From: Ricinus communis
Lineage: Eukaryota > Streptophyta > Magnoliopsida > Malpighiales > Euphorbiaceae
Direction: 5' to 3'
Length of the DNA stretch: 64,000 nt
Assembly: GCF_019578655.1 (NCBI RefSeq)
Contig: NC_063256.1
Location: forward strand, 8,432,001 to 8,496,000
Of the stretch, positions 44,279 through 58,039 are shown piece by piece. Both the position numbers and the translations under genes were made by a program. Each line of letters starts with the position of its first letter. Within the stretch, counting starts at the first letter, position 1. The notes beneath the pieces are model-generated. The model ran no database searches. It saw nothing but the letters and a program-made list of their open reading frames with translations, and was not told the DNA's origin.

Positions 44279-45598
44279 ACGGAGTTATAGCCAGATGCTT
44301 AAATATACTGACTTTTTAAAATACATGCCTTTATTTATATGGAAAAAAACTATGTACTTAAAATTGTTAATTAGTCAAATTACAAGTGATTTTTTTGTAT
44401 TTTTTCTAATATTTTATATATGAATATAAATTATATATTTTATATTTCAAAACTTAAAATTTAATTATAAAAAATCATGTTATATATTCTTGATATTTTA
44501 CTAAATTTTATGATATAAAACTATTCAATTTATAATTTTATAATTTTAATTTTATTAAAATGAGCCGCTCAACAAGCAGATATTTATCTAGTTCATACTG
44601 AAAGTAGAAATAATATAAAAACAAAACCTTCATATTTTATCCTAAAACTTAAATTAAGAAGGTCCAATCAATGACAAACATTATCAGTGCTAGATTAATT
44701 CTTACAAAAGGCAAAAGCCAATTTCAATTTATAGTCAACAATAAAGTTCACATAATTTTTAGAAATAAAAAAAAATACTTTGTGATGTAATAATAAAACC
44801 ACTTTTAACATATAATTTATTTTCAGATAAAAAGAAGTAAAGCATAATAAAAAGATATATTTTATCATTTAAAAATTTCGATTTATAAAGGCTCGGTTAC
44901 CTTTTTTCTAATTAATCATTATTACCATACTTGTGTTTAATAATGTAAGTTTAAAACTCAATAATTTCTGATTCAATTATTTGACCGTCAAAGTACAATT
45001 TAAAAAATTAATAATCCAAATCATTTAAACCGTTAAATAATAATATTTTAAATTAATTTTTAAACTCATATTATCAAACATATAAAATATGATAATAAAA
45101 ATAGCTAAATTTTTGCCCATAAATATTTTTTATGGATAAAATACTATTTTTATCATAATATTTAACTACTGTACCTTTTTTATCCAAAAAGAAAGTACAT
45201 ACTGAAATGGTAGAATCACGTTATCCCTAATTTTTATGCACCTACAAATATCTAACAGACAATTGAACTAAGAATGTTATCTACAGTTTGCAGAGAAATT
45301 TAATCAGATAGATCGTTCATTATTTAACTAGAAACGAATATGCCTTTTCAAGACCAATGATACCAGAATAATCAAACATATAGACCAGGGAGTTACGAGA
45401 AGTGGTAAGATTTTTTCAAACGATAAAGGACAAGAATGGCCATGAAGTTCCCACAACCTAGAAAAACACCAATCTCGCACCATCCCCTAGTCCACCAAGA
45501 ACAAAGAAAACAAAAACTTAAACTAACTGATTAAAAGTTGTTGTGTTTAACATGTATGTAATCCCACCTATACAAACAAGTGTACAAGCTACACAATC
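44279..45598. other. AT-rich spacer before VPS51
   Basis: No gene is visible. The right 300 bases or so should hold the 3' UTR of the minus-strand VPS51 gene. Confidence 0.5.
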
Positions 45599-48500
45599 CT
45601 AAGAAGTAGTAGGGGGATGTAAAATTGCATTCTGTCCCTTCTTTTTGGCCAACTTTGCTTGTATAAGTTTGTCCAAGATGGGAGGCTCTAGAGGAATAGG
45701 ATCAAGACAACGTTCCGACGCACCAACAATCACCTGCTCCATAAACAAGCATGTTATTGCCAAAAACTGTCAAAACTAACCCCAAACATCTTAAGCTCTG
45801 AACTATTGAGAAACAAGTGTATCAAATAAAGGAAGCCAGCCCAATTCCCTTCCCTCTCACCCTAAGCTTTCCAGACTTACAGTGCCATTTCACATTTAAA
45901 ATATATATATATATAAACTAGTAGCTTCAAGGACAAACCGCAAATTTTTCATTAATCAGGCCATTCTTTCTCTATTACCTCATCCAGCAAAAAGTCAATG
46001 GCTGCTTCATCTTCAGCTATTTCCTTTAAAGGAGCCCTTAAAAACTGAATATCCAACTGTATTTGCTGAAATCCGCTCCTGTTGAAGGTCTGGAGTCGAA
46101 CAAATTCTTGCATACTTTTGAGGCAAAGTTTTACTATAGTAGTTACAACGGATTCCTGCAAATCACAACAGCCACAGTCCATGTTACTTCACTACCACTG
46201 CCAGCTATTCCTAAACCAAGTCCTAACACTGTTCAACAATCATAATCCATACCTGTGTAAATTCGGTTTTTGTGAAAATCTCAACTTTTTGCTTGAACAA
46301 TTTTGCTAGGTGAGTTTCTAAAAGCTGACTCCTGGCCCTTTGGGTATTTGTTCGACTCATTTTATCCTCCCGTAATGGATTGCTGCGAGAAGAAGCAGTG
46401 CTTCCATTGCTTTCAGAGCGATGATGCTTGCGAAGAACTCCTTGAGGTAAAATCTGCTTGACCTCAGTACCTGTTGATTCCAACTGGCAAGAAAAAAATC
46501 AAAGTTGATCATCTTTTTTCACAATGAAGATTACTGGGTTCATGAAATGAAAAATTTTCAAAATTGTAATTTGTACATTAAATTAAATAGAAGTGGCATC
46601 TTAACTTTAACTTTAGGTAACAGAAAGGAGAAAGAATAATACACAAACCTCTTGAAGAAATAAATCGACAAACATATGAACTTCTCTTGGCTCCTTGTGC
46701 TGGTAAAAACCCAAAAATTATAGGAAAAGTTCAATGTCATACTTTCCCATTTTACCATATTCTCTCAAATCAAAGAACATGGCCAGATGTATACTGACCT
46801 TGACCCAATTTGGGGCTTTAAATCTCTTCCTCAAGAGAATTGATACTCTCTGAGTTCTCATTGTTATATACTGTATGAAACACAAACATAAAATCAGATT
46901 CTTTGCCATTCAGATACAGTTAACTAAAAAGAGCCATAAAACATAATTGTTATGCAATTACATAGAAATTATCAAATTTGCAGACATCAGACAGGGAATA
47001 TAATATCAAAATGGCAAATCCCTCATTGCATTTTTACTAACCTAAAACTAACAGAATGCTGCCACAATTATTACGAACTAATACAACTAAAGCATTGAAA
47101 TGCACGGTAAGCGCCCAAAAGCAAAAAATAGCATGTATTCGGTGGACAATGTCTGATGCAGCAATGACTAATAACAAGAATATTTATAACCAGGATATTT
47201 TTCAGCCATCATACTGCAACCCTATAAGTGCAGTCATGAGCACAATATGTGTTCAGAGTGCAGTATGCATAGTGTGGGCGGAATACACAAATCTTAATAC
47301 CATCCCGAGGGAAGATTCTACAAGCAATTCAGCAAAAATTATTGGTTGCAAGCAGACAAATTTGGTCAGACCAATACATTATATGCAAAGTCTTTTGAAA
47401 TTAATGGCCATAGAATCTAGACATATCTAAGTTACTAAAAATGTTAAGGGAATTAAAAATGGTGTAGAGAGATCTTAACTCATAAATTAAAATGCTCTGT
47501 AATTTTAATTCATACATGGTGTAGAAACTTGTCACCAGCTGATCGAAATAGTCTACAAATTTCACCAGGAACAAAGGCAGGTCCATTTTCATAGCCTCGG
47601 ACACCACCTCCAGAGAAAGAAGAAGCTATTTCCTGTTAATTAAAAGAAAACTTTAAGATAAGCACCAGAGAATATAAAGTGCTACAGCTTGTGATATCTT
47701 ACAATGCCATAAAGCACTTTGACATAAATCTATCTTGTGGCTCCTTGCCTCAGTAATTCTTGGGATGGCAGTTTGTTCAATAAAAACAGAGAGTTGAGCC
47801 AGCACCAAGACAAGACCAGCAAGCACTTTTTCAGCTGGCATTCCTTCAGTCAGACCTTGGTCTTGACTGGATGACTTATTTCTCCCTGAAAGTAAGAGGA
47901 AACGCTTATCCAATGCCCTGAAGAAGTCCTGAAATCCTTCTTGAACCCAATCAATAATTGAGTCTCTCAGTTTAAGAAGTAACCCTAAGTTGTCATCAAG
48001 AAGAAGGCGGAAGTCCTGGAATGAATAAGCCATATAATCATAAGCTCAATAATCATAATAGATAGATGAGCATGCACAAACAAGCATTAAAAATATTGTT
48101 TTAAGGGTGATAGAAAGTTAAAAGTACAAACATTAAATATAGACACAAATAAAAATCTTGAGAAGGAAAAGAAAGAAGAACCTAAGTTATGGCTAAACAG
48201 CCACAAACACATGTTCAATTTTATTTTTTTTCCGAAAAAATAAAAAGAACCCACAAACTCTTAAACATTTATCAGTGAGGTACCTAACATATAGCAGAGT
48301 AATAGGGACAAAGGAGACAAATAAAGTAGAAAATTAAAAAAAGGGACAATATTATTTGTATAATTTAGTATAAAATGGAATTAAATGAAACTTCAGAGAT
48401 TTCATAGTTTGTCACATCTTACCACTAAGACAGCCATGCTTCCTTTGAGCACTGCATTTTTACTGGCCTCCAGGGCAATCTGCAAGGGATGCTCTTCCAC

Positions 48501-51500
48501 TCCCTCTTGTTTATTACCAACATTGACAGTGAGGGCATCTGCAGTTTGACCAGTATTTAACGTAAACGATCTAGGCTATTTGTCGTATGACAAAAATATA
48601 ACCGATAAGAGAACAACAATCAGCTAAGCTCACTCAACAAACACATGTCATTCTTACGCCATCCAGTCATCATGAGTCTATGACACTTCAAGGTTCTCTG
48701 TAGTGCAAATATCCTTTCTAAGCAATTAACAACACTCACTAGACCAAGTTCCTTAATTATTCCTGATATGTAGTTGTGGAGATGATACTTCATTAAAATA
48801 GTAATAGTAACCTGAAATATCATGCTGAAGGCGAGAAAATGTGCTTGCGACACACTGCTTGACAACCCCATGGGCAGCCTGAAAACCAAACTAGGATTAA
48901 TCCAAAAACCAAGTCCCATTCTAGGACATAACAAAAGCTTTTATCTCATTTCAGATGAGAGAGGGACGAAACATGGATTAGATAGTTATCAGGTATAAGA
49001 ATAAAACAAAATATGACCTCCAAAGAATAATCAGGAAGAAAGGCCTCATGCAACACTTCATCCAATAGGAGCACATCTCTCCATATAGTTCCTGCATTTA
49101 ATAAAGAATTTAATAAATAAGATGAGAAACAGAAAAAGGAGAAAATTAGCACATAATATTTATTAAACTAAGCACTTCAGCTTTCAGAAAAGCTTGAGGA
49201 AAAACAGTTTCCAGGAAATCAGACAGCAGATAATATGGAATTTGTTAGATGAATGAAAGCATCAACCCGTCTCCTGAGACCTATATCAAAGCACATCGTT
49301 TTAACACTGTAACCCTAATTCCTACTCAAATTTCCTGCAGTCTTTTAGGAGAGGAAGTCCCATTTTTACAGCTCAAACAAGAAAAATAAAAACTGAAAAT
49401 TACTAGATTGGCTAAAACAGCATAATATAAAGCAAATGCCGATGCAGCTTCTTACCTAAGCCAGCGTAAGAAATAGATATGCCTAAGTAAAAAAGCAATA
49501 ATCCTGAAGTCCAACTGACACGAGCATGAACCATGCAGACTTGAGCAAGAGCAAAACTATTTAAAGATTCTCTTTTAAAAAACCAAAAAGAATCTTTTGG
49601 AAGTGATTGTCTTCAAAAACTTATAATCTACAAGCCCTAGTGATAGGTTTAGTTCTCAAGCAAGGAAATTGATGATGATATCTAATAAGGGAAATCTTCT
49701 GGAAGTAAAGTAAGTTTCTGATACTTTGGTTTTCTCCTAACAAAAGATATGAAATGATAGGGAACCAATTTCACAAAAGGTAAAGAAAAAATTAAGGAGA
49801 ATAAAGGTTGACGGGCAAAGTGGACGAACAACATACAGGTAGTTGTTTGGAATAAAAAATACCATACCAAAGCATAGTTCTGTATCATAAGGAAACTTAT
49901 GTCTGATCTTTACAACATAAATTAGAAGATGGCAGCAAATACTCGTGCATTTTCACAAAAAGAATAACAGGATGCTAGCCTTAGGCAGACTGGAAAAAGC
50001 AAACTAAAAGAAGACACTGCATGAGTAGTTGACACAGTAACCGGCTTACAGTTGCAAAACTAATGAATGTCAAAGATTACATTTTGGGAGATTTATAGTA
50101 CTTACGAAAAACATGCAGAAACTTTGCAACAGATATCTGCTCCTTTATATATTGCTCAGTAATTTCAAAGTGCCTAAAGAAACAATGTCAGCAGGTTAGA
50201 TGAGCAAACTGCTGTTGTACATTTTATGTTCAACCAATTTCAACAGGAAAAGGGCATATATAGAAAAGCACATATTTAAAGCATTTGGAAAAAGCAAACC
50301 CTGACTTACTTGATAATCAAGTCTTGGGATAGTTTAATTAGTTGCTCTTCCGAATCCGGAAATATTACTCGATAAGCTTTGATAGCCTCCGCAAACTCAT
50401 GAATGGAAGCCTAAGATTAAGGATAATATGGGAAAAATTAACAAAAAGAGAAAAGAGAAAGAAAGAAGAACACATAAACACATGCATTAACATGTAAGTG
50501 CAGGCAGAGAGTTGTCACAAACACAAATTAAAAGTAGTGAATTTTTTCCCCTCTCCCCCACTTACATCCTTTGTACTAGTGCAGGCAGAGAGTTGTCACA
50601 AACACAAATTAAAAGTAGTGAATTTTTTCCCCTTTCCCCCACTTACATCCTTTGTGCTAGCAGGATTTGAAGAATCATTAAAGTTCTCCAAAGTGTTGCT
50701 TACTGCTTCAGTCTTAAGCTTAAGGTCCTGAAGAGATTGTTCTAGCTTTTCAAATAGTTGAGCCTTCAAGCTGTCCACCTGCCAAAATTGGGTCATTTGT
50801 CATCAGTTGCATACTAATGTCTCAAAACAATTGCATGACAGTGCAGAAGATTCAATATGTATGTATAAAACGAATCCATGTATAATAAACGAAATTCAAA
50901 AGTTAGTCCGCAAATACTACAGACTCTAACGCCACCAAAACTATCATATGCTAGCCAAATAATAGAAAACCACAAGTGATAAATCAGAGAATCCAGTGCA
51001 TACGGGAAAATCCAATTGCTTAAGAAGCACTGCAGCCTCAGCCCTTGCTTGTATGGATTCGGCATCTGAAAATAGCTTTCCCTGAAAAGCAAAACCCATG
51101 AAACAAATCCTGCATGAGAAAAACAGAGTTCCTGTCTAGTAACAATGACAGATATCAGCAGAGCAACCAGGAATCATTTTCTCATCCCCATCAGTTTCTC
51201 TAGTTTGGCCTGGAATTTGGAGCCAGAAATTCTCCATCACAACCTGGTATAAAGAAAAAAGTACCTGCAAATTAACTGTAACTGTGGACATAGCTTCTTC
51301 AGATGCTCGCTTACAGTCTTGGAATGATGAATCTCCATATGCCTAGTAAAGATAAAACCCAAAGAATTTAAATTCTAAAGTAGATGCATCACTGAAGCAA
51401 GAACAATAATGCAACAAAAATGGATAAACAAATATTAGCAGAATACTTGATCCAACCATCAAAGAACAAGGTCCGGAATAAATACCTTAAAAATCGGCAT

Positions 51501-52689
51501 TGCTCCAGTATAGAACCTTACTGCATCAGCATATGCCTCTGATTTAATACATTTCCCAAGTCTCACTGGTAGATCATATATGAACTGCTCTTTTCCAAAA
51601 GAGAAGTCTCATAAATTGCCAAAAACCAATATTAAAATTACAGAAGATAACAGATTGATTGACAATTGCAAATTAAAGGTTGACTAGAAATAACACTGAA
51701 CGAACATAGGCATATAGTTTCAATTGATCATTCTCCAAGGTCAGGCCTGTCATAAATGGCAAATATCATGTTCTGATCCCTCAAAGAGAATATTGAATCT
51801 AGTTCAGAATTTCCTCAAGCATTTCTTTGCCAAGTTCACGGAAATCATGCAAGTGGCAAGTGTCAACTGGCACATACATAAAGTGTGAAGACATATGTCA
51901 CGAATCTGGGTACCTGAACTTTACGAAGAAGGTTACGAGTGCGGTGCAATTTCTCTATATGTTCTCTCTTTTCAAAAAGAGAAGAGTTTACACCATCACT
52001 TCTTGACTGCACCGACATTATCTGCAATTTTAGGAAAGAATCAATATATGTCATTATTTTCCACCATTCTCTTTTCTCAAACAAATACACATATCAAAAG
52101 AAGCACGGTTCAACAAAAAAATGTGGGATTAAGCGACATACTTTCTCAAGAAGTTGCTCCATATTTGTTTCCATGCCCACAATATTATTTTTCATCCTGA
52201 ACATAAATCAAATTTGCACTAGTCCCATGCAACAGCTTCCTTTTAAAATATTAATTTATCAAAAACTTAAAGAATAGGAAGTGATATACACACCTCTTGA
52301 TCGTGTCAGTTGCACTGATGAACTTGTTATAATTTTCATATACTAACATTTGCAAATCAGTGTCGAGATTCTTTATCTCAGCTGCCATTTCCACATGCTT
52401 CTGTAAAAGCCCTTCCAAGTTTGCTTTTTGCAACTGCAATTAAGAACTACTCATTAAATCTCTTTATTAACATTATTAATTGTAAATTTAATTAAAATAG
52501 GTGTCCAATTGAGTATACTAGGAGATTCATGTACTGATCGGCGTTGAATGAGGTGGTGTTGATGGCATCTAAAGAAGCAGCTTTTGAAGAATTGCTAGAT
52601 AACATTGCAGGATCCGGAGAGTAAAAGCTCGATAACAGATCTCTCATTCTCTTCGCTTTATCATCCAATGGCGCGTCGTCTGCCGCCAT
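45599..52689 (-). CDS. VPS51: VPS51, GARP/EARP tethering complex subunit (UNHINGED type)
   Basis: 20 exons (minus): 52689-52519, 52433-52294, 52196-52142, 52021-51914, 51584-51486, 51342-51265, 51081-51004, 50778-50647, 50410-50310, 50173-50106, 49091-49018, 48878-48812, 48538-48423, 48015-47749, 47632-47516, 46870-46799, 46699-46649, 46483-46253, 46155-45979, 45733-45599. The sum is 778 aa (Arabidopsis At4g02030 about 780). The N-terminal Vps51/Vps67 coiled coil is clear (EIKNLDTDLQMLVYENYNKF). The C-terminal part matches the family through RARSQLLETHLAKLFKQKVE. VPS51 helps tether retrograde endosome-derived vesicles at the trans-Golgi network; the Arabidopsis mutant has altered leaf veins. 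One intron (47748-47633) uses a GC donor. An 81-bp duplication copies the donor of exon 8. Confidence 0.95.
47747..47748 (-). other. VPS51: Non-canonical GC splice donor of VPS51 exon 14
   Basis: The join of exon 14 (ending ATTACTGAG) to exon 15 (GAAATAGCT) needs a donor reading GAG|GCAAGG. This fits the known GC-AG class and restores the family sequence (RITE joined to EIASSF). The nearest GT (at GGCATT|GTAAGA) would be out of phase and creates an immediate stop. Confidence 0.8.
50500..50660. repeat. 81-bp tandem duplication spanning a VPS51 splice donor
   Basis: Two copies of an 81-base unit (50500-50580 and 50581-50660) differ at only a few positions. Each carries, on the minus strand, the last bases of exon 8 and the donor ACAAAGGAT|GTAAGT. 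The first donor on the transcript (exon end 50647) keeps the reading frame. Use of the duplicate (end 50566) would retain 81 bases containing a TGA. Confidence 0.92.
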
Positions 52690-55559
52690 TGGCACTTGGA
52701 TCTTTGCCTTAGTTATTACAAACAAACAAAATATAGAAACAAAAAAATCGAAGTTGAAGGAAATGATTCTGCGGATCGAAGATTTGGCGCGAATGGAATC
52801 AGAATTGTGAAGTATTATGGATTGGCAAGAGCATTAACTAGATTGAGAGATCGGTTCCGCTGATATCAGTGAATAGATATTACCGTGAGCGTGATCGGAC
52901 CGTATCGGCTCGATCAGCAGGCCTGTTCTCGTCAGTCGCCAAGAACATTAGGGCTAGTCATCTAAGGTTAGGACTCGCTGAGCCCAGCCTGCAACAGATC
53001 AGCTTATGTATTTTCGACCCAAACCAGCCCCGTGTTTGTCCATCTGGGTTATTCTTACATTTTACTCGTTAATATTAAATTAATGAGACATATTTTAAAA
53101 AATAAAAAGTAAATAACTGACACATATCATTATCTAGAATTATTAAATATAAATTTATTTTTTTAGTAATTTAGTATATAAATAAATACATATATTAAAT
53201 TTAAATAATATTTTTTTAAGATTACATAATTATTTATCAAACATTAAAATAGATGAAAATATTTTTTAACTAAACTAGATGAATGTATTAATATTAATAT
53301 TATTATTATTATTATTACTATTAAAGAACATATATTTAATTTCAAAGACTAGTCAAAATTATTTTTTTTTGCTAAACTCATTTAAAATGATTATATCATA
53401 ATCCTATATTTAAGAGTATATTTTCATTTTTTCAGAAAATAAACATAAATAAATAAAGATTTAAAATGCAAACGGGATAGAATTTTAATTATTTTATTAA
53501 ATTATTATTTATGAAAAATTTTAATTTATATGTTTTCATAACCAATTCATGATTGGCCAAATCATTGATAGAAACAATATATCTTTCAAGCTGGGAAACC
53601 TTTCTCCTATTACATAAATCTAATTTTTATTTCATTTGGGAAAAGTCATTTTTTTTCTCAACAATACCTTAATCAATATTATTACATTCTAATTTCTTTC
53701 TGACATTTTTCAAAGAAAATTTTAAATTGGATCCCAAATTGGCGGATTAGAATTTAATTTAATAAATATTTATATTTTATTTTAATAATTTTAAAATATA
53801 TTTTATTTTATTTTAACCTAACATATATTCAAATTCTATTTAATGATAACATTAAAATACCTATACATAATACGCGTGAATATGTTAAATTAAAAGATAT
53901 TAGTCATTTACTCGTGCATTTTATGACCGTTATTATTATTTCAATTATAAAATTAAATTGATAGATATAAATATTTAATATTAATTAATAATAGCGGACT
54001 AGCTATTTTTAGAAGTCTTATTTAATCTTTTAAAATATTTAACATTTTATTAATACAATACTACTAAATTATTTTTAAAATAATTATTAATTAATTTTAG
54101 CATTATATTAATTAAATACTATCAATATAATTAATATTACTATCTTTATAAAATTAAAATTTTATTATATGATTTAGAAAATTAATTTTATTATTAAAAA
54201 TAATATAATAATATAATTTAAGATGTTATCTTTTAGATTTAAAATTATTATCCAATTATAAAATTAATTTATTAATTTATATAATATTAAAATATAATTA
54301 ATATATTATTTCTTAAAATATAATTAGTTAAGTTATCTTATTAGTAAACTATTTATATAGTTTAATATAATATTAAAGTGTATAAAATATATTATTTTTA
54401 GAATTAAAGCCAATATTTAATTAAGAATGTAATTTATTAATTAATAAATTATAAAATTATAAATCAATTTGAATTTCATGTGTTAAAAATTAATACACAT
54501 ATCAAAATAAAAGTTTTATGTATCAAAAATTAAGTAAATATATAAAAAAATTAAGTTTTACAAACATATATATATATATATATATATAATTAAAATATTT
54601 ATCACATTATATTAAAAACAAATGAAAAATTTGGATTTCCAAATTAACATGCATGGGAGGAAATCACAAACAATAAACAAAACCCAAAATATGAACGTCA
54701 CATGTCCTCACTTTCCACGATACCAAAGGTAATCACATGAAGAACTAAATTGCTAAGCTCAAATTATATGTTTAATAATAAGGAAATATACATATATTTT
54801 AACTAAAATATGAACACAAATTAATTAATAAAGTGCATTATTTAAAAAAAAATCATTCTCAAATGTAATCTTAAGCTAAAATAGCTTTTATTTTATGTTT
54901 CAGACTTTCATAAAGTTACACATTCTTTCTCTCTATTATCAAAATATCATTATTGCCCTCAGTAAATTCAGTTATTTAAAAATAATTAAAATCAACACCA
55001 TTAGTTTGGCACATAAATTGAAGAGTTTTAACAAAATTAATAAAAAAAAAAAAGAAGAAAGATAGAGAAGTAAATTTATGTGATCTCTTGCCAAAAGAAA
55101 GGATGAATTATTGAGAATGAGAGTTTAATTTCAAAATACATGGGTTTAAAACCCATATTTGGAAAAGTGTAATGAAGGAAAATAAAGAAAAAAATTGATA
55201 AAATTTTACTTTATTTTTCTCTATATTTGAACACCGAGAGAACATTAAAAAATAAAAAATAAATTAGTGACTGAAATATAAATTTTTATTTTTTAAAAAA
55301 TAAAAAATTTTAATTTTACATTTTATATTATCATTTAATGAATTACTATAAAGGTAAGCTAATAATTTAAATTATTTTTTTGCATTTTCTTTCCATGATA
55401 AAATAATTTTATGGCCATCAATTACTTTACCTTCTCTGTTTTCCTTCAGTTTCTAAATAAGTGAGGGAAACATTTTAAGTTTCTTTCTTCATCTTTTTCT
55501 TTTTTGGCAATAAGGTAGAGAAATATGCCCTTATACTTATTAGAAAAGTCCAATTACAT
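52690..55559. other. VPS51 upstream region and AT-rich intergenic DNA
   Basis: The first 350 bases or so are GC-richer and should contain the VPS51 leader and promoter. Beyond about 53080 the sequence is very AT-rich, with a (TA)n run near 54568-54588. No coding signal is seen. Confidence 0.5.
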
Positions 55560-56320
55560 TTATATTATTTTTTTAATTCAATTAAATTCATTAACTTTTA
55601 TAAAAAATTAATTAAGTTCTCATCCTATATTTTGGTTCGATTAAATTTATTAGCTTTTATAAAATGTCTAATTAATTCATAATGCTAACAGCGTTTAAAA
55701 TGCTATTAAATGTAATAGTTTGAGAGCGCGAATAATAACCACTCTGAATATTTTAAAAGTCATACATATATCACGTGAGACAGAGAAAACCACTTCTTCT
55801 TTATTTTTGTATAATTAATATCTATAAACTCTAATTTACAAAGAAGAATAGTGTTTTATTTCCTCGCCTAAAATGACAGTAATATTTTCATTTTTTTCAC
55901 GCTTATTTGTAATTAAAGGGTGAGTGCAAGTTGTTGAATTAGATTACATCACATCGCTTCCAATATGTTTTTACAATAAAACTATAAAGATGCATACTTC
56001 GTGGAGGAAGACCAATCCTATAAAAAAGGTTCTACAGTTGGAGCTATGATGTAAGTTAAATAAAGAAGAAGTAACTTTCTTTAACTCACATTATATAAGC
56101 GTGACTTTAAAATTTTTATAGCGGTTATTATTCGCGTTTTCAAAATAATAAAACCCTTACACTTAATGACATTTTGGACACTGTTAGCAGTAGGAGTTAA
56201 TTAGACATTTTATAAAAATTAATGAATTTAATTAGTTCAAAAATAATAAAAACTTAATTAGACTTTTTATAAAAGTTAATGGGTTTAATTGAGAGAAAAA
56301 AATATAAAAAAGTTTAAATA
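55560..56320. mobile_element. Large imperfect inverted repeat, MITE-like element
   Basis: The left arm (about 55560-55790) and the right arm (about 56075-56320) are imperfect reverse complements over 230 bases or so. Matching phrases include TTTTATAAAATGTCTAATTAA, GCTAACAG, AAAATG and GCGAATAATAACC on the left, with their complements in reverse order on the right. The central 285 bases or so show no transposase. This looks like a non-autonomous DNA transposon with long terminal inverted repeats. I could not fix exact ends or a target-site duplication. Confidence 0.7.
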
Positions 56321-57680
56321 CTATCTACCCCTAATGTTTTATGTATTATATCAGTAGCCCTTTCATTTTTCAAATTTATATAGCCCTTTTAATAATAAAA
56401 TGTTATTTTTATTTTATTAAACTAACTAAATTATTTTCATGCTTAATGAATAAAAACTAATTATTTTTTAATGAGTAAAATATATTCTGATAATAACTAA
56501 AATATTGAATAATTTAAACTTTTTGTTTCTGAAAGTTTTGTTTTAGAATATTTAAATCATTTAATAAAAAATAATAACAAATTTGTACCCAAACTCAAAA
56601 TCATTTGGAGAAACATAATGCCTAGTCATTTGGAAAAACACAATGCTTGGTCGTACAAAATTTTAAGAACATGGCAAGCCATCACCTTTTGTTTTTCGAT
56701 AAATTAAAGTCTGATAATTACCATCACACCATTATAATGACTTTCATCATCAACATAGCTACTATATCAACTTTCTCCACCGTCGATCCGTGACCGCTTT
56801 CACCTCTTCATTATTTTCTTTCCTTTTTCTTCAAGCATTGCTGATAACAGTCCATAACACAATTACTTAAAACCAAATAAGTAATTAATGTTAAAAAAAG
56901 AACTAGAAAGAAGCCATGTTATGCAATAAGAGCTACAGGTGTTGACAATGAGATGCACTGCGATAAGTGGTTGAAATGCGATGTGATAAGGAAATTATGA
57001 TCGAGATAAATTGAATCTAAATAAAAAATAAACAGAAATAGTTACTTTTAGATATTTAATGTCGGAAAAATTTAAAAAAATTATTCTGATGATGTTGATC
57101 ATGAGAGCAACATCGATTATGGGTATTGATGGGCGATACTGTTCTAGTTTAAGAGTTTATTTTAATTAGTGACTAGTATAAAGAAAAGAAAAAAAAAAGA
57201 GGGAGAGATAGTTTAGTTGAAAGACAAAAGAGTTTTTTTATAAATATATTTATCATTTGAAATTAAATTAATATCGATGAAAAATTAAACATAAAGCGAT
57301 TTTAATATATTTTTAAAATTTCAGAACACAACTAAAAGAATATGCTAAACCTAGGGAGGAATAATATTTATCGCTTCCTTCTACATCAACATTTATAACA
57401 TTGGAGTTGAATGTAATTGTAGAATGTTTACGCATTGGATTGTTAAATCTAAAAAGTTTATGTACCAAAAATGAATTATCCTAAAAGAATCATTGGAGCA
57501 TATTCCTTCTTTAGATTGTTGGAGTGCGTTAAAAGCACAGCTGGCGTCACTCTGCACGCCAGCAATTGCACCGACACCACTAATTCGTAACAAAAAGCCA
57601 TTTAAAACTTTATAAATCCCTTAATTACTTTTCTTTAATATTTTAATCCCACCAAACCAGCGCATTACAGCCTATGTTTC
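56321..57680. other. Intergenic DNA upstream of the bZIP gene
   Basis: AT-rich, no gene seen. The last few hundred bases become GC-richer and should include the bZIP promoter. Confidence 0.5.
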
Positions 57681-57682
57681 CC

Positions 57683-57689
57683 TATAAAA
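57683..57689 (+). promoter_or_regulatory. Probable TATA box of the bZIP gene
   Basis: TATAAAA lies just before a pyrimidine-rich stretch, and would give a leader of about 590 bases. Long leaders are typical of S1-group bZIP genes because they hold the uORFs. Confidence 0.5.
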
Positions 57690-58018
57690 CCTCCTTATCC
57701 ATCCCTGTTTTAACCTTCTTTCGTTTCGCTCTACATCTTATCCTTTAGGCGTTTCTTTGTGCTTTTATTCCCTCTCTCCGTCGTTTCTTTTGCGTTTCGT
57801 TTCGTTTCTTAATAGCCATCAGCTTCTCTTGCGTTTTTTGTTTCTCCTTGGATAATCGATTTGTTCCAAATTCAATTTCTTTGTTTGATTGAAGAGGTCT
57901 TGATCTTGATCCACATCTCGGTTTACAATCTCTTCCCTGTAGATCTATCTTAAATCGATTTATTCCCTTTTTTATTTGGGGATCGGATAAATTAGGGTTT
58001 TGTGAAAAAAAAGTACCG

Positions 58019-58039
58019 ATGATTTTAGATTTTCTATGA
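58019..58039 (+). CDS. Short uORF (6 codons) overlapping the conserved uORF
   Basis: ATG 58019, stop TGA 58037-58039. Its stop overlaps the ATG of the conserved uORF (ATGA at 58036-58039), in a different frame. A ribosome translating it would end right at the second uORF start, so it could tune access to that uORF. The peptide (MILDFL) has no known role. Confidence 0.6.
   Translation: MILDFL

Noticed and set aside
52869..53072. Plus-strand 67-codon open frame beside the VPS51 start
   Set aside because: It lies in the GC-richer upstream region of VPS51 and has no recognisable domain or intron; chance is more likely than a gene.
57393..57593. Minus-strand 66-codon open frame upstream of the bZIP gene
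   Set aside because: No motif, poor start context, and it runs into the likely bZIP promoter; probably chance.
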